This document shows positions 35,144-42,330 of a stretch of 64,000 nucleotides of DNA, in pieces. Positions within the stretch are counted from its first letter, which is position 1; each line of letters begins with the position of its first letter. A model generated the notes under the pieces. That model had not been told where the DNA came from, did no database searches, and saw only the letters and a list, made by a program, of their open reading frames with translations. Made by a program: the position numbers and the translations under genes. The DNA comes from Planctomycetaceae bacterium (GTDB lineage: Bacteria > Planctomycetota > Phycisphaerae > UBA1845 > UTPLA1), in assembly GCA_011525745.1 (NCBI GenBank), contig WYBU01000083.1:1-64000 (forward strand). The letters are read 5' to 3'.

Positions 35144-35809
35144 CTAAATGAGCCGGCCCAGCCGCGCGCCGGAGTAGGCCGGCGCGGGGGGTTTCTTAGT
35201 GAGCGGCACGAACTGTTTCTGTCCGGGATCGAAGCCGAACACGTCACCCGTCTCGATCTTGTAAACCCACCCGTACAGATTCAGCTCGCCGCGGGCCTGT
35301 GCCGCCGCCACCGACGGATGCGTCCGGAGGTTTTCAAGCTGCACCAGCACGTTCTCCTGCACGGCCGCCGTCACGAGGGACGGCCCGTGCAGTTGGGTGT
35401 AATTCTCGCGAATGATCCGCCGCGTCGACTCGGCGTGGGCCAGCCACGCGCCGACGGCCGGCATGTCCGGCTTCGGCTCCGGCTCGATCAGCGCCTTCAT
35501 CGCCCCGCACAGCGAATGGCCGCACACGATCACGTCGCGCACGCCCAGTCCGGCCACGGCGAACTCGATCGTGGCCGCCTCGCCGCCGTTGGCCGCACCG
35601 TAGGGCGGCACGATGTTTCCGGCGTTGCGGAGAATGAACAGGTCGCCGGGATCGGTTTGTGTGATGAGATTGGGGTTGATTCGCGAGTCGGAGCAGGTGA
35701 TGAACAGCGCCATCGGGTTCTGGCCATGGGACAGCCGTTCGAACAGCGCCCGTTGGGTGCCGAACACCTGCTCTTTGAAGTTGTGAATTCCGTCCACGAG
35801 TTTCTGCAT
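35144..35809 (-). CDS. Beta-class carbonic anhydrase
   Basis: 221 residues from ATG 35809, with AAGGAG about 11 bases upstream; the GTG at 35821 lies too close to that site. The zinc and catalytic residues of beta-carbonic anhydrases are all present: C39, D41 and R43 in [11 protein letters not shown]98 and C101 in [10 protein letters not shown]. The family interconverts CO2 and bicarbonate in the cytoplasm. The SulP transporter downstream on the same strand suggests a bicarbonate supply pair. Length is normal. Confidence 0.95.
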   Translation of the reverse strand: MQKLVDGIHNFKEQVFGTQRALFERLSHGQNPMALFITCSDSRINPNLITQTDPGDLFILRNAGNIVPPYGAANGGEAATIEFAVAGLGVRDVIVCGHSLCGAMKALIEPEPKPDMPAVGAWLAHAESTRRIIRENYTQLHGPSLVTAAVQENVLVQLENLRTHPSVAAAQARGELNLYGWVYKIETGDVFGFDPGQKQFVPLTKKPPAPAYSGARLGRLI

Positions 35810-36120
35810 GAGCGATCGCACTCCTTTTTCAACGGTTTGATCCGAACCGTATCCCTGATCCGCGTTTCACGCGCCGGCACTGTGAGCGAGTTTGAGAAGT
35901 CCGATTCGAGGCGGACAACGGCGTGCGTGCCGATGCCTCCTCGCGAAAGCAACTCGCCGCTCTCACGGTCGCGGTTCGGTTCAGCCTTGCCAGACATGAC
36001 CGGGGGTCCTGGCGCGGTATTTGCGCGCATCGTGCGGCCGGTCGCGTTACGCCCTGAATCTTCGTTTCAATGGAACGCGCCGAGTCGGCGCGTCGAAAAC
36101 CTGCTCCGAAAGGGAGCGAA
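35810..36120. other. Intergenic stretch with one GGTCGCGGTTCGG repeat
   Basis: About 310 bases upstream of the carbonic anhydrase gene. 35961-35986 is a copy of the dispersed CACGGTCGCGGTTCGGTTCAG repeat. No promoter of good quality and no gene can be supported. Confidence 0.4.
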
Positions 36121-36486
36121 TCAACAGAGAAGGGGTGCGCCGAAGCCGTTCCGCTCGGCATGTTCGCCCGCAGGGGGCCGGAAGTGGAATGCGGGCCGGC
36201 TCAGCGCCGTTGCGCCCGACTGATGGGGCCGGCGCCACATCGACGCCCGGCTGACGCGATGCAGGCATACGCGCCGATGCGCCTCGCGCAAGGCGGCCCA
36301 GTGGTGAAGCTCGTTCAGTTCCTCGACGGGCGTGTTGGCCGCCGACGACTGGGCCGATCCGGGCGAAACGCGCGACATCACCATCAGCGACGGCGCGCCG
36401 GCGAACGTCAGCGCCGCGGCGCAGAACGCGGCCAGGAATCGCTGAGTCAGCATCCGATAAAGCATGTCGGTCATTCGGCCCTTCAC
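36121..36486 (-). CDS. Possible small exported protein, unknown
   Basis: A 121-codon minus-strand frame. The first Met could be at the start or 12 residues later (LTQRFLAAFCAAALTFAGAPSL), where a convincing signal peptide begins. The remainder is rich in Arg, Ala and His, with no family motif. A plus-strand frame overlaps the same DNA. The signal-peptide-like start is the only support, so it may be spurious. Confidence 0.35.
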   Translation of the reverse strand: MKGRMTDMLYRMLTQRFLAAFCAAALTFAGAPSLMVMSRVSPGSAQSSAANTPVEELNELHHWAALREAHRRVCLHRVSRASMWRRPHQSGATALSRPAFHFRPPAGEHAERNGFGAPLLC

Positions 36487-36660
36487 CCCGCAACGTCATA
36501 CGCCTATGGGCCGTCGCGGGTTCGATCTTCGTGACGATATTAGCCGCGCCGCGTTCGATGTTCGCGGATTTTGCGCAACTTACGTTGGGGGCGTGGGTTA
36601 AGGCGGGCCGTAGGGTCCGCTGTGGGGACCGAGTAGCCATCGGCCATCAACTTTCGGCAA

Positions 36661-36744
36661 TCAGCTTTCAGCGATCAGCTTTCAGCCATCAGCTTTCAGC
36701 CATCAGCTTTCAGCGATCAGCTTTCAGCGATCAGCGTTCAGCCA
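36661..36744 (+). repeat. 14-bp minisatellite TCAGCTTTCAGCSA, six units
   Basis: Six head-to-tail copies of TCAGCTTTCAGC(G/C)A with one or two substitutions, preceded by a degenerate unit. Shorter relatives occur at 29768, 34830 and 58643. The unit is not palindromic and there are no unique spacers, so this is not a CRISPR array. Confidence 0.85.
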
Positions 36745-36855
36745 TGATTTGGCATTCCTAGGCGGGCGGGGATCCTGTTTGGGCGACACCGGCGCCGCTC
36801 CGTTGCTTCGTCCCGTCATGCGGTTCCCTGTTCCCATGTCTTTCGCTTCGACTTT

Positions 36856-38043
36856 CTACTTTCGACTTTCCCTCCACTCGCTCCCATCCTCGAATCGCAC
36901 TCGGGACGGCACGTGACCTTCTCTCACCCAGCACGCGCGGTGGCCGCTCTTGAACACGATTTCGTATTTCCACTCCGTCTTTCCGGCCGCCGTCGCATCG
37001 GGGCCTACGCTTCGGATGACGACGCCCTGCTGCAACTCATCTCCCGAGGAATTCAGCACGTCCACGCGCCATTCTGCCCCGGCCTGGCGCGGCAGCCAGG
37101 CGATCAGCCGCAGTAATGAACCCTCCGTGACGACCCGCGCATCCGGTTCGATCGACCAGCTTCGACCGCCGGCAATCGAAACGGTTCCCTCCCCGATGCG
37201 CACATCGACCGGCGGCGATCCGTTGGTTCCCGCGGACTCGGAGCGAACCATCCGCACCGGCAAGAGTGGCCCATTTGCCGTGCACCACGTCGTGCGAATC
37301 ACATGGGCTGCGTCCGATCCCTCGCGTCGCAGTTCGTCGGTCATCCGGACCAGCGTCCGACTTTCCTCGACGATCAGCTCATTGGCGAGCCGCACGCTCC
37401 CCAGCGGCCGACCGTCGCGCAGGTGCTCGTACTCCGACGCCGTCCAGAGCTTTGTCAGTTCATCGCCGCGGATCGCCGGCGGTGGCGCGTCGTTCGCGGC
37501 GGCCGGCTCGCCCAGCAGCGCCTCGAGCGCCGCGTCCAGGCTCGCATTGGCGAGGTCGGCGACGCGCAGCCTTCCGCGCCGATCAACGAGGTAGTAATCC
37601 GGATATCCGTCGACGTGGTATGCGCGCACCGTCCGGCCGCGCACGTCGATCGCCATCGGCCATGGCAGTTTTTCTTTTTCGACGAACTCCCGGACGGCGT
37701 GCGGCTCCCTGGTCCAGGTGTGAACGCCGATGACTTCGAATCCGCGCGATCGATGCTTTGCGTACAGTTCCTTCAGATGCGGCATCGACGCCTTGCACGG
37801 TGCGCACCAGGTTCCCCAGAACTCGATCAGCACGACCTTGCCGCGCAACGATTCCAGCGCCACCGGTTTGCCATCGGTGTTCATCCAGTGCTCGACTTGC
37901 AGGGGCGGCGGCGGCCTGCCTTCCATGGCATCCTTGGCCGCGCGCTGATTACCGTTTCCCTCGCGCAAGAACGGCCCGGACGCCGTCGGCGGTTGGTCCG
38001 GACCAAACAGGCCGAAGAACACCGTCACAAGGATGAGGGTCAT
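36856..38043 (-). CDS. Exported TlpA/ResA-like thioredoxin-fold protein with C-terminal extension
   Basis: 395 residues from ATG 38043 with GGAGAG upstream; a longer in-frame start has no support. After an N-terminal hydrophobic segment (MTLILVTVFFGLFG), residues 60-190 form a TlpA-like thioredoxin domain: LRGKVVLIEFWGTWCAPC with C80 and C83, then GYPDYYLVDRRGRL with the cis-Pro loop. The following 200 residues, rich in beta strands, are unrecognised. Proteins of this class reduce or isomerise disulfides outside the cytoplasm, often for cytochrome c maturation, but the extension suggests a lineage-specific role. Confidence 0.87.
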   Translation of the reverse strand: MTLILVTVFFGLFGPDQPPTASGPFLREGNGNQRAAKDAMEGRPPPPLQVEHWMNTDGKPVALESLRGKVVLIEFWGTWCAPCKASMPHLKELYAKHRSRGFEVIGVHTWTREPHAVREFVEKEKLPWPMAIDVRGRTVRAYHVDGYPDYYLVDRRGRLRVADLANASLDAALEALLGEPAAANDAPPPAIRGDELTKLWTASEYEHLRDGRPLGSVRLANELIVEESRTLVRMTDELRREGSDAAHVIRTTWCTANGPLLPVRMVRSESAGTNGSPPVDVRIGEGTVSIAGGRSWSIEPDARVVTEGSLLRLIAWLPRQAGAEWRVDVLNSSGDELQQGVVIRSVGPDATAAGKTEWKYEIVFKSGHRACWVREGHVPSRVRFEDGSEWRESRK

Positions 38044-38946
38044 GATGCTTCTCTCCGGGGGCGTGCCATTCATCGTAGCATGATCGGCGCGATGCGTGAA
38101 AGGTCCCGGTTGGGTAGACCACCGCGGGCAATACTTCCCATTCTTTTCGGAACACCCGGTTTTTGTCGCGGTTTTCGGCATACTCGGGCTGGCACACGGG
38201 TTGTATCAGATGTTCGTCGCGGACACGCCGCGGCGCGGCATCTTCCGTATCAAGGTTCTCGGAGTTGCGCGCCCGGCGTGCTTCCGCCGCATCGCGCCGG
38301 ACTTCGGGACGGGCGCTTCGTTCAACGTGGAGACAGGCGGAGCGCTCGTCCCTTGCAGGCCGCATGCGAATTCGGCGTGATGCGGGCGAGATGAGGCTGT
38401 GTGCGCGAGCCGCGTGTACCCGCGCGTCCGCCGGTCGACCCGACCGAGCCGTTGCCCCAAGGGGAGTGGCGGCGCGGCTCCAAGGGCCTGACCGGCGGTC
38501 GCGCCGGTACATCGGCGCTGCGCGAGCGAGTCGAGCGCGGGGCGAACTTCGCTTGTCTCGCTCGGGCGGGGGCGCCAAGCGACGAAGGACGCGCGCAGAA
38601 ATAACTTGAACGAATCGGCGCCCGCCGCACACGACGAATCTCGACAGTGTCAAGCCCTCACGAGGTGCGAATCTCCGCGAGTTTCGGCCGTTCTCGGGCG
38701 AGGGTCTGACCATGCCGCCCGCCATGAAATGGCGCATGTTATTTCCGCGTGCATCCGAAGGACCGAAGGGCCAGTCGCCGTGCTCGCCCATTCGTGGACG
38801 TATTTACCGGAGTCGCGCGGCGCATGGCTCGAGAATCGTCCGCGACCCGAAGCAGCCCGCCTCGCGGCTTCGCCCTTTCTTGTTTCGACTTTTCGACCTT
38901 TTGGCGTTCCGACGTTTCGACGTTCGAGTCGCACTACAATGCGGAA
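38044..38946. other. Long intergenic stretch with REP-like copy 4
   Basis: About 900 bases without a supported gene. 38647-38720 is a copy of the GGCACGGTCAAG family (TGTCAAGCCCTCACGAG to GAGGGTCTGACCATGCC). 38880-38930 carries TTTCGACTTTTCGACC and TTCCGACGTTTCGACG, like the ends of the composite blocks. Open frames cover it on both strands but have shadow-like composition. Confidence 0.5.
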
Positions 38947-40179
38947 ATGTTCCTGCTCCCGATTCGAACCGAGGCGCCGGTCAAGCGCCTGCCCATCGTC
39001 AACTGGCTGCTCATCGGCGCCAACGTGCTCATCTTTTTCGTCATCGACGTGCTGGGCGCGGCCGACAAGGGCGGATGGGGGGCGCAAATCAAACAGCCGC
39101 TGATGCTCTGGCCGGCGTCACTCGAGCTGCACCAGTTCCTCACGTTTCAGTTTCTCCACGCCGACTGGATGCACCTGGGCGGCAACATGCTGTTCCTCTG
39201 GCTGTTCGGCAACGCGGTCAACTCGAAGATGGGCAACGCCACGTACCTGATGTTCTATCTCGCCTGCGGAGTCTTCTCGGGCCTGGGCTTCGCGTGGGGC
39301 GAGGCCAGCCTGCCCTGTCTGGGGGCCAGCGGCGCGATCGCAGGCATCACGACTTCGTATCTCGTGCTGTTTCCGCGGAGCGACGTGACGGTCTTCTACT
39401 GGTTTTTCTTTTTCGGCCAGACGCAGATCAGTTCGCTGCTGTGGATTCTCGGCAAGATGATTTTGTGGGACAACTTTCTCGCGATGCGCCTCGCGCGGCA
39501 GTCCGTCGACGTGACGAGCGTGGCCTATGAGGCGCATCTGGCCGGCTACTTCATCGGCTTTGTGCTGACTTGTACGATGCTGTGGCTGCGCGCCCTGTCG
39601 CGCGATCAGTACGACCTTCTCGCGCTGGCGCGGCGCTGGTATCAGCGGCGCACGTTTGCCGCAGCCATGCAGGGCGCCGACGCCCAGGCGCGCGCCGTTT
39701 ACGGCCGCGTGGCCCGGGTGCCCGGCGCCGAGCAGGCCGGCGACGACAACGTGGGGGACGTTCCGCTCGCTTCGGGCCATCCCGAGGCGTGGCGGCTGCG
39801 GGCCGAGGCGATGACGCGGGCCGCCAACAAGGACCTTGCGGCCGCGGCGTCGGCCTATCAGCGGATGATCGCGCTTCAGGCCGATCAGTTTCTGCCGCGA
39901 ACTCATCAGCAGGCCGTCGCCAATCAGCTCATGTCGATGGGACTATATCCGCAGGCCGCCGAAGCGTATGAAAAATATCTGAAACATTACCCCCGCGCGC
40001 CGGATGCCGATCAGGTGCAGTTGATGCTGGCGATCCTGTACGCTCGCGATCTGCATCGGCTCGATCAGGCGCGATCGCTGCTGACGCAATGTCTGGCGCG
40101 TCTGACCGATCCGAGGAAGCGCGCGCTGGCCAGCGAATGGCTCGCCGTGGTGACGCCCGCGCCGCCGCCGACGGCGTGA
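38947..40179 (+). CDS. Rhomboid-family intramembrane serine protease with TPR-like C-terminus
   Basis: 410 residues from ATG 38947. The first 230 residues form the rhomboid domain: WMHLGGNMLFLWLFGNAVNSKMGN on helix 2, the catalytic Ser in GASGAIAG and the His in EAHLAGYFIGF. Longer starts would add a non-hydrophobic, repeat-derived extension. The C-terminal 170 residues are soluble with tetratricopeptide-like helices (AANKDLAAAASAYQRMIALQAD, LYPQAAEAYEKYLKHYPRAPD), an add-on common in planctomycete rhomboids. It would cut single-pass membrane proteins in the inner membrane; substrates unknown. Confidence 0.9.
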   Translation: MFLLPIRTEAPVKRLPIVNWLLIGANVLIFFVIDVLGAADKGGWGAQIKQPLMLWPASLELHQFLTFQFLHADWMHLGGNMLFLWLFGNAVNSKMGNATYLMFYLACGVFSGLGFAWGEASLPCLGASGAIAGITTSYLVLFPRSDVTVFYWFFFFGQTQISSLLWILGKMILWDNFLAMRLARQSVDVTSVAYEAHLAGYFIGFVLTCTMLWLRALSRDQYDLLALARRWYQRRTFAAAMQGADAQARAVYGRVARVPGAEQAGDDNVGDVPLASGHPEAWRLRAEAMTRAANKDLAAAASAYQRMIALQADQFLPRTHQQAVANQLMSMGLYPQAAEAYEKYLKHYPRAPDADQVQLMLAILYARDLHRLDQARSLLTQCLARLTDPRKRALASEWLAVVTPAPPPTA

Positions 40180-40326
40180 ATCGCCATCACTCGCAGGCTG
40201 ACCTCGTGCCTGTTACGGAAGTCGCGTGGGGCGAGCTTGCAGCCCGTCCGTGCGATCAGAATGGCTTCACAGCACCCGATGATTCGGATGAGCTGACGAA
40301 CGATGCCGGCCCTCGCGCCGTGCGGG

Positions 40327-40355
40327 CGAGTCCCGCTTGCTTACGCTGAGCGGCT
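40327..40355. repeat. Solo terminal repeat of the MITE-like family
   Basis: GTCCCGCTTGCTTACGCTGA followed by GCGGCTC matches the right terminal repeat of the 169-bp elements. No left partner is found at the expected distance, so it is a remnant. The surrounding 40180-40423 carries other palindromic repeat fragments and no gene. Confidence 0.6.
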
Positions 40356-40423
40356 CTGATTTTCACGGGCTGCACCTCCGCGCAGGCTGGGGCCGTGCCA
40401 CGCGAAGGACCGTGCTATCCGGG

Positions 40424-42034
40424 TCAGGGCTTCTCGTTCGGCGCGGTTGCCGTGGTCGTTGGGGGAAACGCGTCGGGATGATGCTTGCGGAACCGCGCGG
40501 ACAGGTCGCGGCGGATGTTCCGAACCGCCGCGGCCATCATGATCGATCCGTGATCGTGGTCCTTCAGGATGCGCACGTCGGCGTCCGAGCCGAGCGTTTT
40601 GAGCGACTTCTTCAGCTTGCGCACGGCGCCTTCGAGATAAAACGTATCCTTTGCACCCGTATAGACGTGCAGCTTGCCCGCCAGTTTCGGCGCCAGCCGG
40701 TCCCAATCGCGCTCCAGCACCAGTCGGATGTCGTAGGCCTCCCACGCCTTCGCCACCGCCGGGTCGATCGCGCCGCCGCGCCGGTCCCACAGCTTCAGCG
40801 GGCGGCCGTTTGGGCCGCGCGGACTGAAGACCGCCTCGAACGATCCGAGCTGCCCGCCGGCGCCCAGCGGCTCTTCCATGTCCGAAAAGTCCTTGTACCA
40901 GATGGCGACGCGATCGCCCACACGCGCCAGCGGACGCGGGCGGCCCTGCTCGTCGCGGAACATGTTGGCATTCGGCGCGTAGATGTCGATCTGCTGGAAG
41001 TCGCGGAAATCCACCGGATCGGGCGAGGTCGCCCACACGCCGCCGAAGTAGTCCGCATGGGTGATCTGCGCCCACAGGCTGGCCCAGCCACCCGAAGAGT
41101 GGCCCGTCAGAAAGCGCGCGGTCGGCTCGGGGATCAGCCGGTACTGCCGCTCCAGCCACGGAATCAGCTCCTCGACCAGCGCCGTGCCATAAGGACCGTT
41201 ATTGGCGGAATCGGCGAAGACGTGATTGCCGGTCGGACAATCGGCGTCGAGCAGCACGTGCACCAGCGGAACCTCGCCCTCGCCGGTCGGCCGCGTGTAG
41301 AAGCCGGCGGTCCGGGCCGTCTGTCCGAAACCCGGCATGATGTACAGCGTGGGAAAACGCGTCTCCGATCGCGCGGCGTATTCTTCGGGAAGGATGACCG
41401 CGCCGCTGAGCTTCACGTCGCGGCCGTGGAATTTGCCGAGCAGTCGGCTGGCCAGCTCGAACGGTCGGACGCGATCATTCCCGCGAAAGCCGCGTTGCCG
41501 GACCGGCTTGTGGATGTGCAGGCGCACCGGTCCGGCGCGAATCAGCTCGGGTGTCAGTTCCACGACGTCGCTGATGCCGTTGCCGGCGCCGGTTCCGGGT
41601 TCGCGCGCATCGGGATTGATCGGCAGCACGGCTTGCAGGCGCAGCCCGTCGGCGTCGATTCGGCTGAGGACGGTCGGAAACGAAATGGCGGCATCATCGA
41701 AGCGCAGGGGCTTGCCCGGATGCCAGTCCTTGACGTCGATGGCGAACATCGGGGCAGGTCGGAACCAGTCGGGACCCATTCGCGGCTCGCCGCGGCGGGA
41801 GCGCGACGTGAACACGAAGACACGCCCGGTGTAGGGTTGCGAGCGAAACGCTTCGTCGAAGGTGAGATCAAGTTGCAGGGTTGCAGCGGCCGACGGAGCG
41901 GAGGCGGTGGCCGGTGGATCGACGATGCGAGGCGTCGCCGCGGTGGTCGCGATACTCACGGTGGCGGCGCTGCACGCGAAGAGGAGGAAGGTGCGAATCC
42001 GGTAACGCTCGTTGAGGCCGAAGGTTGCATTCAT
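40424..42034 (-). CDS. Exported alpha/beta-hydrolase, Fes/esterase-D-like
   Basis: 536 residues from ATG 42034. The signal peptide (FLLFACSAATVSIATTAA) precedes a roughly 180-residue beta-rich N-terminal domain and an esterase domain that opens FPTLYIMPGFGQ. The nucleophile is in FLTGHSSGGWASLW, and the acid and histidine are likely in VYTGAKDTFYLEG and KDHDHGS. The layout resembles enterochelin-esterase/esterase-D family proteins with an accessory domain. It would hydrolyse esters outside the cytoplasm. The gene is divergent from the metalloprotease gene, and the two share a promoter region. Confidence 0.83.
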   Translation of the reverse strand: MNATFGLNERYRIRTFLLFACSAATVSIATTAATPRIVDPPATASAPSAAATLQLDLTFDEAFRSQPYTGRVFVFTSRSRRGEPRMGPDWFRPAPMFAIDVKDWHPGKPLRFDDAAISFPTVLSRIDADGLRLQAVLPINPDAREPGTGAGNGISDVVELTPELIRAGPVRLHIHKPVRQRGFRGNDRVRPFELASRLLGKFHGRDVKLSGAVILPEEYAARSETRFPTLYIMPGFGQTARTAGFYTRPTGEGEVPLVHVLLDADCPTGNHVFADSANNGPYGTALVEELIPWLERQYRLIPEPTARFLTGHSSGGWASLWAQITHADYFGGVWATSPDPVDFRDFQQIDIYAPNANMFRDEQGRPRPLARVGDRVAIWYKDFSDMEEPLGAGGQLGSFEAVFSPRGPNGRPLKLWDRRGGAIDPAVAKAWEAYDIRLVLERDWDRLAPKLAGKLHVYTGAKDTFYLEGAVRKLKKSLKTLGSDADVRILKDHDHGSIMMAAAVRNIRRDLSARFRKHHPDAFPPTTTATAPNEKP

Positions 42035-42134
42035 GTGGTCGATTATGTCGATCTCTCGGTGCATGAAAAGGCCCACATCAACGTTTGGGTAGATGCGGAC
42101 ACGCCAGGATTGAGTTATCGGCCGTGAGTTGTGT

Positions 42135-42163
42135 TTGACATACCCACAAAGAGGGGTTATCGT
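42135..42163 (+). promoter_or_regulatory. Sigma-70-type promoter upstream of the metalloprotease gene
   Basis: TTGACA and TATCGT with a 17-base spacer, about 165 bases before the start codon. A GTTATTTTATAAC palindrome (about 42232-42244) lies in the leader and could be an operator or a second -10 region. Confidence 0.65.
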
Positions 42164-42330
42164 AACAGAGGGTGAGCGTGGGTTTCAGTCTTGGGGGGCT
42201 TCCATCTACCCGCCGGCTTCGGGCCGCCGTTGTTATTTTATAACATATTGTGGCGCATTGGTTTGTGTCGCATTCTGTGCCGCGACGACCCGCAGTTCCC
42301 CCCCCGATCGGCTTCCGAGGAGGATCCGTG

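Noticed and set aside
36661-36744. Possible CRISPR array
   Set aside because: Units are 14 bp, contiguous, and there are no unique spacers or cas genes. It is a minisatellite.
38096-38609. Overlapping open frames in the long spacer after the thioredoxin-fold gene
   Set aside because: No signals, no family motifs, and frames on both strands overlap each other and repeat sequence.
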